Shown: in pieces, positions 1-7,782 of the stretch
Layout: each line of letters begins with the position of its first letter
How positions within the stretch are numbered: the first letter of the stretch is position 1
NCBI GenBank assembly: GCA_944388615.1
Contig: CALXJL010000026.1
Coordinates: 1-16,623, forward strand
Direction of reading: 5' to 3'
From: an uncultured Clostridia bacterium
GTDB taxonomy: Bacteria; Bacillota; Clostridia; TANB77; CAG-508
DNA length: 16,623 nt
Notes under the pieces: model-generated
Told to the model about the DNA's origin: nothing
Database searches by the model: none
The model's input: the letters and a program-made list of their open reading frames with translations, nothing else
Translations under genes and position numbers: made by a program

Positions 1-18
1 TTTTATAAATTATACCAA

Positions 19-70
19 GACATTTTCACTAAGAATCCGAGATCAAAAGTGGGACATTTTTACTAAGAAT
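19..70. repeat. Direct repeat pair, about 18 bp
   Basis: Two near-identical copies of GACATTTTcACTAAGAAT lie at 19-36 and 53-70 (period 34, one mismatch). A third partial copy, GACATTTTAGTA, starts at 160. Multiple short repeats like this are typical of the ends of IS21-family insertion sequences, where the transposase binds, but no transposase gene is inside the window. On the minus strand a TATAAT box (14 to 9) reads outward to the left, as would suit a gene beyond the edge. The repeats are seen directly; the IS interpretation is inference. Confidence 0.8.
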
Positions 71-110
71 TCACATTGTATTACAAGAACGAGTCACATT
101 GTATTACAAG
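71..110. repeat. Direct repeat pair, 17 bp
   Basis: The 17-bp sequence TCACATTGTATTACAAG occurs exactly at 71-87 and again at 94-110, with a period of 23. It follows the 18-bp repeat pair immediately and ends exactly where the long palindrome starts. The stacked order (repeat A twice, repeat B twice, palindrome) suggests one mobile or formerly mobile unit rather than chance. No coding potential is apparent in the stretch. Confidence 0.85.
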
Positions 111-151
111 GACAGTCCCTAAATGGACAAAGTGTCCATTTAGGGACTGTC
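111..151. repeat. Perfect 19-bp inverted repeat, 3-nt loop
   Basis: The arm GACAGTCCCTAAATGGACA (111-129) is matched exactly by its reverse complement at 133-151 around the loop AAG. All 19 pairs are Watson-Crick. It is far more GC-rich than its surroundings and has no T-run on either side, so it is not an ordinary intrinsic terminator. It could be a REP/MITE-like palindrome, an insertion-sequence end, or an insulator between the element to the left and gpr. The structure is certain; the role is not. Confidence 0.95.
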
Positions 152-168
152 TCGGAATAGACATTTTA

Positions 169-197
169 GTATAAAATTTACAAATTATAGAATAATA
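169..197 (+). promoter_or_regulatory. Candidate forespore (sigma-G/sigma-F type) promoter of gpr
   Basis: GTATA (169-173) fits the sigma-G -35 consensus GHATR. After a 17-base spacer, AATAATA (191-197) fits the -10 consensus CATWHTA at all but the first base. This would place the transcript start roughly 25 bases before the AAGGAGG ribosome binding site (216-222). Forespore expression is what is known for gpr in Bacillus. The region is very AT-rich, so a chance match is possible. Confidence 0.5.
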
Positions 198-229
198 ATA
201 AAAAGATCATTGATGAAGGAGGAAGATAT

Positions 230-1165
230 ATGATTAATTTCAGAACAGATTTAGCTGATGAGAGACATAGTATGTATAAAAAAGCTAATAAAATATCAGA
301 TGATATTGATGGTATAAGAACAGAATCAGAAGAAATTAATAAAGATCTTAGCATAAATAGAGTTATAATAGAAAATGAAAATGGTCAAGAAGCTATAAAT
401 AAACCTATTGGTAAGTATATAACTATTGATATGAAAAAATTGACTATTGCACAAGAAGATGAAATTATGCAAGCTGCAGAAAGTTTTTCAAAAGAATTAC
501 AAAATTTAATTAATGAAAAGGTTGATGACAAAGGTGAAATTTTAGTTGTTGGTTTAGGTAATATCTATGTAACTCCAGATGCATTGGGGCCAAAGGTTAT
601 AGAACAAATAGAAGTCACAAGACATATTATAAAATATTTACCTCAATATATAGATGAAAATGCCAGAGAAGTAAGTGCTGTGTCTCCTGGTGTCTTAGGA
701 ACAACTGGAATTGAGACCGTAGAAATTATAAAAGGTATAGTTGATAATATAAAACCAAAACTATTAATAGTAATAGATGCACTAGCATCTAAAAGTATAG
801 AAAGAATAAATAAAACAATACAAATTTCAAATACAGGAATAGTTCCAGGGGCAGGAGTTGGAAATACGAGAAAAGAAATAAGTCAAAATAGCCTTGGTAT
901 ACCTGTAATTGCAGTTGGTGTTCCAACCGTTGTTGAATCTGCTGTTATGGTAAATGAATGCCTAGATATATTTATAGAAAAATTACAAAATGAAGCAAAG
1001 TCAAATGATTATTTAAATAAATTAAAAGAAGAAGATAATTATGAAGAAATTAAGGAAGCTTTAATACCAAAAGATTATAATTTAATTGTTACACCTAAAG
1101 AAATAGATGAATTAGTTGATAAAATGGCTGAGGTTGTATCTAGAGGAATAAATATGAGCATGTAA
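230..1165 (+). CDS. gpr: Spore germination protease GPR
   Basis: GPR is the atypical aspartic endoprotease (family A25) that degrades small acid-soluble spore proteins in the germinating spore core, freeing DNA and supplying amino acids. The 311-residue product carries the family blocks around TPDALGP (115-121) and VIDALAS (181-187). Asp117 and Asp183 are 66 residues apart, the same spacing as the two catalytic aspartates reported for the Bacillus megaterium enzyme (127 and 193). GPR is made as a zymogen. The N-terminal RTDLADE resembles the autoprocessing site, so cleavage after Asp7 is predicted, giving a propeptide of only 7 residues against about 15 in Bacillus. The start has AAGGAGG seven bases upstream and a possible sigma-G promoter. 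The gene is monocistronic and convergent with holA. Confidence 0.97.
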   Translation: MINFRTDLADERHSMYKKANKISDDIDGIRTESEEINKDLSINRVIIENENGQEAINKPIGKYITIDMKKLTIAQEDEIMQAAESFSKELQNLINEKVDDKGEILVVGLGNIYVTPDALGPKVIEQIEVTRHIIKYLPQYIDENAREVSAVSPGVLGTTGIETVEIIKGIVDNIKPKLLIVIDALASKSIERINKTIQISNTGIVPGAGVGNTRKEISQNSLGIPVIAVGVPTVVESAVMVNECLDIFIEKLQNEAKSNDYLNKLKEEDNYEEIKEALIPKDYNLIVTPKEIDELVDKMAEVVSRGINMSM

Positions 1166-1187
1166 TATCCTTTTTACAATTTTTTTT

Positions 1188-1217
1188 GGAGGAGCACCAA
1201 ATTTTAAGGTCTCCTCC
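1188..1217. other. Stem-loop between convergent gpr and holA
   Basis: GGAGGAG (1188-1194) pairs with CTCCTCC (1211-1217), extended by ACC/GGT with one bulged C, around a 9-base AT-rich loop. It sits between two convergent stop codons, where a shared terminator is expected. However, the T-run (1181-1187) precedes the hairpin on the plus strand, and no good U-tract follows it on either strand. It may still end transcription or protect the 3' ends. The stem is clear, the function uncertain. Confidence 0.6.
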
Positions 1218-1231
1218 TATAATCAATTAAA

Positions 1232-2251
1232 CTATCCTAATAAACCACATAGAACTGTATCTAGTCCTACTTCTATATCTATATTTCCACTCTTATATTT
1301 ATAATCTAAATCTGTTAATTCTTGTAATATTCTTCTTAGATCTCTTTCAGAAAAATATCTTGCTTGATTTCTATACTTATTTATTAAGAATGTTTGATTT
1401 GGCTTTAAGTTTAATGTATTTGATAAATCTTTATTAAATTTTTCACATAATTTTACCATATATAATTTTTTAAAATGATTATATAATGTAACCAATATTT
1501 TCTGCACTGGTTCTTTTTGATATTTTAAATTATAAAGAACCTCCATTGCTTTTTTTATCTCTCTTTTACCAAGATTGTCTGTTAGATCAAATATAACACT
1601 ATCAATCTTTTTTATACATAAATTATCTATATCTTCTTTTTCTATAGTTCCATTTTGCCCTGCAAATTCTATTAACTTTCTTATCTCATTTATTAATTCT
1701 TGCATATCTGTACCACAGCATTCTATAAAATACTTTAAATTATAATCTTCTATATGCACACCATATGCTTTACATATTGCCTTAAGTCTTGCACCTATTT
1801 CATTTGCCTTTAATTCAGAAAATTGACAAATCTTTCCTAGTTTTTCTACTGTTTTATATAAATTATTCTTTTCTATTTCTTTTTCAATAAATATTATAAC
1901 TACAGACTCATTTATTATATCTATATTATTTTTTATATATTCAGATATTTTATCTACCAATATACCATTAGCAACATTTTTCTTTTTTCCTTCTTTTTTT
2001 AGTATCCCAGTATCTCTGGCTATAATCATTTTCTTGGGATATCCAAATGCCGGAGTTTCAATATTATCAATTATATTTGATATATTGGAATCATCAATTT
2101 GTACAAAATTAATCCCTTTTACAGTTTCTCCAAAGGCTTTTATCATCTTTTTTACTGTATTTTCTAATAGATATTCTTCTTCACCATACAAAATATATAT
2201 TCCACCTAATTCTCCATTTTTTATCTCTTTATCTAATTGATTAACATTCAT
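1232..2251 (-). CDS. holA: DNA polymerase III, delta subunit
   Basis: The delta subunit opens the beta sliding clamp within the clamp-loader complex so that it can be placed on primed DNA. The 339-residue length is normal for HolA. The N-terminal signature GGIYILYGEEEYLLEN (residues 16-31) is typical of the family, followed by the AAA+-like domains I and II and the C-terminal helical collar domain (about 210-339). As is usual for delta, no working Walker A motif is seen. The start has a modest AGGGGT ribosome binding site about nine bases upstream. It is the last gene of the pgsA-murB-yvcK-debranching enzyme cluster, 66 bases after the preceding stop. A 12-bp stem-loop lies in that gap. Expression is probably by readthrough or from a weak local promoter. 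Confidence 0.93.
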   Translation of the reverse strand: MNVNQLDKEIKNGELGGIYILYGEEEYLLENTVKKMIKAFGETVKGINFVQIDDSNISNIIDNIETPAFGYPKKMIIARDTGILKKEGKKKNVANGILVDKISEYIKNNIDIINESVVIIFIEKEIEKNNLYKTVEKLGKICQFSELKANEIGARLKAICKAYGVHIEDYNLKYFIECCGTDMQELINEIRKLIEFAGQNGTIEKEDIDNLCIKKIDSVIFDLTDNLGKREIKKAMEVLYNLKYQKEPVQKILVTLYNHFKKLYMVKLCEKFNKDLSNTLNLKPNQTFLINKYRNQARYFSERDLRRILQELTDLDYKYKSGNIDIEVGLDTVLCGLLG

Positions 2252-2274
2252 AATTTCATACCCCTATTTTTAAT

Positions 2275-2303
2275 GAACTTGTAAGTAAAAAACTTACAAG
2301 TTC
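2275..2303 (-). other. 12-bp stem-loop between debranching enzyme and holA
   Basis: GAACTTGTAAGT (2275-2286) and ACTTACAAGTTC (2292-2303) form a perfect 12-bp inverted repeat with a 5-base loop (TTTTT when read on the minus strand). In the minus-strand transcript it follows the debranching-enzyme stop and ends 23 bases before the holA start. No U-tract follows the stem, so it is not a canonical terminator. It could be an attenuator, an mRNA processing or stability element, or an operator for holA. Confidence 0.75.
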
Positions 2304-2317
2304 TAATTAACATTTTA

Positions 2318-4336
2318 CTATTTATCCAATATAATTCTAAACACTTCCGCTACACTCCAAGCCTGAGCATATGCTCCTTTAGATTCATATGGCTTATCTG
2401 AATCATACAATTCCGAAATACTTCCTACTGTTTTACCCTTTTCCATTTCTTTTGCAAAAGTCTTGTCAACTTTTTGAACAAACTTATCTAATTTATCTTG
2501 TAGTTTCTTTTTATTCTCTTTATTCTTTTCTCCCTTCACTATTGCTTTAAAGCTATCATAGTAAATTCCAAGTAACCATGGCCATGTTATACCTTGATGA
2601 TAGCTTGTATCCCTTTTTTGTGGATCTCCTTCATATATCGCAACAAACCCTGGTTCATCATCTGCAAGTGTTTTTAATCCATAATTATTTAATAGTTTTT
2701 TAGTAACAGTATTAAATATATTTTTAGCTTCTTCTGTTTTAGGATCAATTACTTTATATGTTAAACTTAATGCAAATAATTGGTTTGGTCTTACTTTATC
2801 ATCACCTATTACATCATATAAACATTTTTTCTTTTTATTATAAAATACTTTATTAAAAGATGATTTACATTTCCTTGCTATTCCTGCATAATATTTCGCC
2901 TTTTGTGCATTTTCAAATTTCTTACACAATTCTTCCATTATCTTTAATGCATTATACCACATTGCATTTATTTCAACTGCTTTTCCATTTCTAGGAGTAA
3001 CAGCTTTTCCATCATATTTAGCATCCATCCATGTGTTTTGTGTATTTTCTGTTCCAGATACAATTAAATAATCTGAATCCATATAAATATTATTATCATC
3101 AATATCAATTCTTGTTGTATATGCTTCTATTATTTTTATTAAACAATTATATATTTTTTCCTTAATAAATTCATAATCACCTGTATATTCTAAATATTTA
3201 TATACTTGCTCAAATAATAATAATGAACTATCAACACTATTATATAATGGCCTATTATCAAACCCTGAATATCCATTTGGTACAAGTCCAAATTTTATAT
3301 CTTTAATATATGTCAATAATACTTCTTTTGCAATATCATATCTTTTAGTTTTTAAAAGTATACCTTCAAAAGATATTAAGCTATCTCTTCCCCAATCTAA
3401 AAACCATGGATATCCTGCAATTATTGTATGTAGTCTTGCAGATGCTCTATATACAACAAAATTATCTGTGGCTATTATATAATTCTTTATCTTATTATTT
3501 TCTTTTTTAGTAACACCTTTTTTTATTAAACCAGAATTATCTATTAATTTATTTATTCTAAATATTTCATTTTTAATTAAATCACCTGCATTTATTTCTT
3601 CTATATTACTATTTAATGAACATATAAAAGTTATATCTTTTAATTGATTTGGTTCTATAGATATTTCAAATCTTCCTGGGACTGCATGATTTTCTTCTGG
3701 ATAAAAACCTCTTTTATCTTCTTCTATATAATACATATTTTTGAATATATCGTTATCATGATGTATATATTTTCCTTCTGTCATATACATATATACAGGG
3801 CAACAAGATTGTCCATCTACAATCAATTTAACTTTTGTATCCTGTACCTCTTGTCTTATATCAAAAATATGATTTGTATTCATTTTATGAAAATCTCTAA
3901 AATTAACTATTGGTGCAAATGTCAGCTTAGCTTTTTGATCCGCATTTTTTACAACATATCTTACAACTACTGTATTTTCACCATATTTCATACAAATAGT
4001 TTTTGTCACCTTTATACCATTAACATCATATGTAAATTTGGGTAGATAATCTTTTTCAAATTCAGTTAAATATTTATATCCATCTGATATATAATTTGTA
4101 CATAAATTTGTAAACAAATTATATTTTTCTCCATTTATCTCAATTGATTCATCCAATTTTGATAATATTAGGTTTCTTCTAGCCGGTGGTGTTAGTGGTG
4201 CAATCAGTAATCCATGGTATTTTCGAGTATTAGCTCCAATAATTGTAGAACTTGCAAATCCTCCTATCCCATTTGTTATTATCCATTCTTTTTGTAATCC
4301 TTTTTCTAATTGTAACTCTTCTTTTTTATATGTCAT
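2318..4336 (-). CDS. Glycogen debranching enzyme, GH133 amylo-alpha-1,6-glucosidase type
   Basis: This is predicted to hydrolyse alpha-1,6 branch points of glycogen-type glucans in the cytoplasm. The 672-residue protein has the bacterial/archaeal GDE_N domain (about 1-260, with WIITNGIGGFASST and NTRKYHGLL near the start). The (alpha/alpha)6-barrel GDE_C domain follows (about 280-672). Diagnostic blocks are WFLDWGRDSL (311-320), TWMDAK (435-440), GKAVEINAMWYNAL (451-464) and SYHQGITWPW (578-587). The acidic residues in WGRD and WMDAK are likely catalytic in this family. No signal peptide is seen. It lies 58 bases after yvcK, in the same orientation, with an AAGGTG-like binding site. Association with yvcK, a regulator of carbon use and envelope synthesis, suggests that glycogen mobilisation is co-expressed with cell-wall precursor supply; that link is inference. 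Confidence 0.92.
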   Translation of the reverse strand: MTYKKEELQLEKGLQKEWIITNGIGGFASSTIIGANTRKYHGLLIAPLTPPARRNLILSKLDESIEINGEKYNLFTNLCTNYISDGYKYLTEFEKDYLPKFTYDVNGIKVTKTICMKYGENTVVVRYVVKNADQKAKLTFAPIVNFRDFHKMNTNHIFDIRQEVQDTKVKLIVDGQSCCPVYMYMTEGKYIHHDNDIFKNMYYIEEDKRGFYPEENHAVPGRFEISIEPNQLKDITFICSLNSNIEEINAGDLIKNEIFRINKLIDNSGLIKKGVTKKENNKIKNYIIATDNFVVYRASARLHTIIAGYPWFLDWGRDSLISFEGILLKTKRYDIAKEVLLTYIKDIKFGLVPNGYSGFDNRPLYNSVDSSLLLFEQVYKYLEYTGDYEFIKEKIYNCLIKIIEAYTTRIDIDDNNIYMDSDYLIVSGTENTQNTWMDAKYDGKAVTPRNGKAVEINAMWYNALKIMEELCKKFENAQKAKYYAGIARKCKSSFNKVFYNKKKKCLYDVIGDDKVRPNQLFALSLTYKVIDPKTEEAKNIFNTVTKKLLNNYGLKTLADDEPGFVAIYEGDPQKRDTSYHQGITWPWLLGIYYDSFKAIVKGEKNKENKKKLQDKLDKFVQKVDKTFAKEMEKGKTVGSISELYDSDKPYESKGAYAQAWSVAEVFRIILDK

Positions 4337-4394
4337 TTGTTTTCACACCTTTTCTTCTATTTTTCTTAATATTACAAACACTTATCAAGCAGTT

Positions 4395-6134
4395 CTATTT
4401 CCCTCCACCTCTTAATTTATCTAACAAGTTTGCTACTTCTCTTTTTTCTTTTTCTGTTACTTTCTTTTTTGTAGTTTTTCTTTTTGTTGTTTTTTTCGTT
4501 TTTTTATTAGTATTTGCCTTTTTATTTTGTTTATTATTTTCTAAAGCTTCTTCTAGTAAATTTTCATTAGATATTAATTTACTATTCATTAAATCTTCTT
4601 CCAAATTTTTCTGAGCTCTTAATTGTGCTTTTCTTTTTTCTTCATTTTCTTTTTGCATTTTTGCTTGCAATTTTTCTTTTTCTACTATTTTTATATCACT
4701 TTCTTTAATTGACTCAATTCTATCTTTATATTTACTATAAAATTTACTATTTCTTTGCTCATTTTTTTGTTTTCCAACTGGTTTCCTCTTTTTAGCATGT
4801 CTATTTTTCTTTTTCGAATCTTTTAGCCTATTATTTAATGCCATATATTGTGCATCATTTTGCCTATCTTGAAATTTTAAATCATTACATATTAATTCCA
4901 TAATAGCTTGAGCTACTAAGTCTGGATTATGATGTATACAATCACCATCTATATAAGACAAGTTTCTTTGCATCATATTTACACCTAATTCTTTAGCTCT
5001 TGATACATCTTGTTCTATTGGTTCATATCCTTTTAAATTATACATTCTAACATATTCTGGAACCATCTCAGCAGTATCATAAATACAATAATCGATAATT
5101 CCTGTTCCAACATGTGACATAATAGCTTCTATATGGTCTGCTAAAGAATAATTCTCTGTTTGTCCAGGTTCAGTCATTAAATTACTTATATATATTTTAA
5201 AAGCCCTACTCTCTCTTATTGCTTTTGTAACATCTCTAACAAGTAAATTTGGCAATATATTAGTATATAAACTTCCAGGTCCAATAACTATAGCATCTGC
5301 TTCTTGTATTGCCTCTACAACTCCTGGAGCTGATCTGCATGTTGCTGGACTTATAACTATTCTATTAATTTTACTTACTTTATTACTTATTACTTCAGGT
5401 ATATCTTTCCTATTTTTTATAACTGTTCCATCTTCTAGTTCTGTAGTTATATTAATTTCTTCCAATGTAGCTGGAATAACCCTGCCAGTTATATTTAGTA
5501 TATCTGAGCTTGCTTCAACTGCTTTAGACATATCTCCATATAATTCATTCATTGCAAGTAAATATATATCTTTAAATGCAATATTTTTTAAATATCCGGA
5601 TGAAAATTTATAATTCATTAATGCATCCATTAATACATCATTTTTAGATAACGCTGTAAAACCATCTACAATATCTTCACTTGGTACAGAATTTAATATT
5701 TTTCTTGAATCAGATATTTCCTCTCCATAATCTGACACTGTTACAATTGCTGTGATATTATCTGTATATTTCTTTAATCCAGCTAAAACAGTATTTAAAC
5801 CTGAACCTCCTCCAATTACCACAACTTTAGGTCCACTTGTATACACCTTTTTATTAAAAATTAATGAATTAACATTATCTGTTTTCCTTTCTTCAATTGT
5901 ATCTTCTACTAATAATTCTAACGTCCTTTTTTGTATGAAAATAATTCCTAATATTACTGCCGAGAAACCTAATACAAATGTTATTATAATTCTAAATAAT
6001 TGTGAAAAGTCTAATTCCTTTTCAACTAATAATAAAGATATACCATAACCTGATAAAAGTATTCCTACCACTACTAATAACAACCATCTTTTCATTTTTG
6101 AGTTTGATTTAAACCATCTTAGAAATCCATCCAT
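4395..6134 (-). CDS. yvcK: YvcK/CofD-like gluconeogenesis factor with divergent motifs and long basic tail
   Basis: YvcK proteins are CofD-fold regulators needed for growth on gluconeogenic carbon and for cell shape; the Bacillus subtilis protein binds UDP-sugars. This 579-residue version has two N-terminal membrane helices (about 16-36 and 49-67). A CofD-like domain (about 102-420) follows, with VVVIGGGSGLNTVLAGLK (104-121), GPGSLYTNILPNLLV (285-299) and NLMTEPGQTENYSLADH (318-334). A 150-residue Lys/Glu/Asn-rich tail ends in GGGK. Several usually invariant blocks are altered: DDGGSSG is DYGEEIS (135-141), PPGDIR is PSEDIV (151-156), and SFGN is AFKD (186-189). Family membership is sure, but ligand binding may differ. 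Most homologues are 320-460 residues long. It sits 30 bases after murB; rapZ and whiA, its usual neighbours, are missing. The binding site is AAAGGAAAA. Confidence 0.9.
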   Translation of the reverse strand: MDGFLRWFKSNSKMKRWLLLVVVGILLSGYGISLLLVEKELDFSQLFRIIITFVLGFSAVILGIIFIQKRTLELLVEDTIEERKTDNVNSLIFNKKVYTSGPKVVVIGGGSGLNTVLAGLKKYTDNITAIVTVSDYGEEISDSRKILNSVPSEDIVDGFTALSKNDVLMDALMNYKFSSGYLKNIAFKDIYLLAMNELYGDMSKAVEASSDILNITGRVIPATLEEINITTELEDGTVIKNRKDIPEVISNKVSKINRIVISPATCRSAPGVVEAIQEADAIVIGPGSLYTNILPNLLVRDVTKAIRESRAFKIYISNLMTEPGQTENYSLADHIEAIMSHVGTGIIDYCIYDTAEMVPEYVRMYNLKGYEPIEQDVSRAKELGVNMMQRNLSYIDGDCIHHNPDLVAQAIMELICNDLKFQDRQNDAQYMALNNRLKDSKKKNRHAKKRKPVGKQKNEQRNSKFYSKYKDRIESIKESDIKIVEKEKLQAKMQKENEEKRKAQLRAQKNLEEDLMNSKLISNENLLEEALENNKQNKKANTNKKTKKTTKRKTTKKKVTEKEKREVANLLDKLRGGGK

Positions 6135-6164
6135 TTTATTTTCCTTTCATTCTACAAAATATTC

Positions 6165-7079
6165 TTATCCCAATATTTCCAATTCTAATTCTATTCTTTT
6201 TCCCGTTTTTGCAAACACTTCTTTTTCTACATAATCGACTAAATCCAATACATCCTTTGCTGTTGCATTACCTTTATTTACTATAAATCCTGCATGCATT
6301 GTAGAAACCTCTGCTCCTCCTACAGACTTTCCCTTTAACCCACATTCATCTATAATTCTAGCTGTTATAAAGTCCTTTCCTCTTTTAAAAGTACTACCTG
6401 CACAAGGCATATCTATTGGTTGTTTTGTTCTTCTGAATTCTGAATGCCTTTTCATATTATTAGTTATTGTATCTTCATCGCCATATTCTAAGGAAAATGT
6501 AGTTTCAATTATGATTCCGTTTATTCTACTAAATAGACTTTTTCTATATTCAAATTCGTGTTCTTCATTTGATATAATATGTATATTTCCTTCTAAATCC
6601 ATATATTTAGATTCTTTAACTACATCTTTCATTTCTTTTCCATGTGCTCCGGCATTCATCTTAACTTCCCCGCCAACACATCCTGGTATAAATGCTGCAA
6701 ACTCTAGTCCTTCAATAGATTCTCTTTTCATTGTTTCTGATAATTTTCTTAATAAAACTCCAGATCCCGCAATGACATCTACACTATCATTCTTCTTATT
6801 TACTATTTTTATATATTTAAAATTAGGTTTTATTACAAATCCTCTAATTCCTTCATCTTTTACAAGAACATTACTACCATTACCAATTACTGTAATAGGT
6901 ATGTTGTTATTTTTTGCTACTTTCATAATGTGCTTTAATTCTTCTTCTGATGTCGGTCTTAAAAAGAAATCTGCATTACCTCCTATTTTAAAAGTAGTAT
7001 GTTTACTCATTGGTTCATCTATTCTAATATTATCCTTAGCTACAATTTCCAGTAATTGTTTTAGAATTTCTTCTTTCAT
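6165..7079 (-). CDS. murB: UDP-N-acetylenolpyruvoylglucosamine reductase
   Basis: MurB reduces UDP-GlcNAc-enolpyruvate to UDP-MurNAc with NADPH and bound FAD, the second committed step of peptidoglycan precursor synthesis in the cytoplasm. The 304-residue protein has the FAD-binding region HTTFKIGG (27-34) and VIGNGSNVLV (64-73), then IPGCVGGEVKMNAGAHG (131-147). The substrate-binding YRKS (178-181) and the proton-donor serine in PCAGSTFKRG (Ser229) follow, with the C-terminal ELELEILG carrying the catalytic glutamate. It is a short type II MurB. The glycine-rich FAD loop is slightly unusual: FAAFIPGC where FAAGIPG(S/T) is common, and GGEVKMN where GGAVYMN is common. It follows pgsA by 13 bases, with AGAGGGG before the ATG, so the two are almost certainly cotranscribed. 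Confidence 0.97.
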   Translation of the reverse strand: MKEEILKQLLEIVAKDNIRIDEPMSKHTTFKIGGNADFFLRPTSEEELKHIMKVAKNNNIPITVIGNGSNVLVKDEGIRGFVIKPNFKYIKIVNKKNDSVDVIAGSGVLLRKLSETMKRESIEGLEFAAFIPGCVGGEVKMNAGAHGKEMKDVVKESKYMDLEGNIHIISNEEHEFEYRKSLFSRINGIIIETTFSLEYGDEDTITNNMKRHSEFRRTKQPIDMPCAGSTFKRGKDFITARIIDECGLKGKSVGGAEVSTMHAGFIVNKGNATAKDVLDLVDYVEKEVFAKTGKRIELELEILG

Positions 7080-7092
7080 TCTGCTATCCCCT

Positions 7093-7692
7093 CTACATAT
7101 CTTCTAATAATATAGATTTTCCATTTTTTAAATATTGCCAACCCGAGAATATTGTTGCTATTACAGACATTGTAATTAATATACTTCCTAGAGAATTTAT
7201 AATTAGATCAAATATTGACATATTCACACTAACAAAATCAAAATAATTATATTTATCTATTAACATTATAGCTATTGCTACCATTTGTGTTACAGTTTTT
7301 AACTTGCCCCAAAAATTAGCTGCAATTACTTCCCCATTTTTTTCTACAGCAATTAACCTATATCCTGAAACCAAAAACTCTCTTACAAGAACTATTATTG
7401 GTATCCATCCTGGTATTTTACCATATTCAACTAATAATACTAATGCAGATATTACTATTAATTTATCTGCTATAGGATCTAAAAATTTACCAAATGTTGT
7501 AATTTCATTTCTTTTTCTAGCTATACTTCCATCTAATTTATCTGTAATAGAGGCTATTATAAATATTAAATCCAATATAATATATTCTAAAGGTATTCCA
7601 AAAAGTTCCCCACCTATATTTAAGTATGGAACTATAACTAATATCGGTACTAAAATTATTCTAAATAATGTTAATTTATTTGCTAAATTCAT
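7093..7692 (-). CDS. pgsA: CDP-diacylglycerol--glycerol-3-phosphate 3-phosphatidyltransferase
   Basis: This integral membrane enzyme makes phosphatidylglycerol phosphate from CDP-diacylglycerol and glycerol 3-phosphate, the committed step to phosphatidylglycerol and cardiolipin. The complete CDP-alcohol phosphotransferase signature D-G-x2-A-R-x8-G-x3-D-x3-D is present (Asp54, Gly55, Ala58, Arg59, Gly68, Asp72, Asp76), preceded by Asp51. The N-terminus MNLANKLTLFRI is typical of bacterial PgsA, and about five or six hydrophobic helices are visible. The 199-residue length is normal. AAAGGAAAG lies ten bases before the ATG. It is the first gene of the minus-strand cluster, and a strong sigma-A-like promoter lies about 40 bases upstream. 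PssA-type paralogues share the signature, but the N-terminus and size favour PgsA. Confidence 0.94.
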   Translation of the reverse strand: MNLANKLTLFRIILVPILVIVPYLNIGGELFGIPLEYIILDLIFIIASITDKLDGSIARKRNEITTFGKFLDPIADKLIVISALVLLVEYGKIPGWIPIIVLVREFLVSGYRLIAVEKNGEVIAANFWGKLKTVTQMVAIAIMLIDKYNYFDFVSVNMSIFDLIINSLGSILITMSVIATIFSGWQYLKNGKSILLEDM

Positions 7693-7732
7693 ATATTTTT
7701 CTTTCCTTTTTTTTCATTGTTTTTTCTTTAAA

Positions 7733-7761
7733 ATTATACATAGTAATTCTTAATAAGTCAA
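7733..7761 (-). promoter_or_regulatory. Sigma-A promoter of the pgsA-murB-yvcK cluster
   Basis: Read on the minus strand, TTGACT (7761-7756) and a perfect TATAAT (7738-7733) are separated by exactly 17 bases. This is a close match to the housekeeping consensus, and it sits about 40 bases before the pgsA start. It is the only strong promoter seen for the five-gene cluster that ends with holA. Confidence 0.85.
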
Positions 7762-7782
7762 GGCAAGATTAATAAATATTGT

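Noticed and set aside
1188..1217. Calling the gpr/holA hairpin an intrinsic terminator
   Set aside because: The T-run is on the wrong side of the stem for the plus strand, and the minus strand is followed by A residues.
3644..4045. Plus-strand open frame of 133 codons
   Set aside because: It lies fully inside the debranching-enzyme gene on the opposite strand, has low-complexity Ile/Phe/Tyr-rich translation, and has no ribosome binding site.
4252..4614. Plus-strand hydrophobic frame of 120 codons
   Set aside because: It is the antisense of the Lys-rich YvcK tail and of the debranching-enzyme start; the Phe/Leu/Val runs are the mirror of AAA/AAG codons.
6511..7107. Plus-strand frame of 198 codons with hydrophobic stretches
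   Set aside because: Antisense to murB, which has all its catalytic motifs; no independent start signal.
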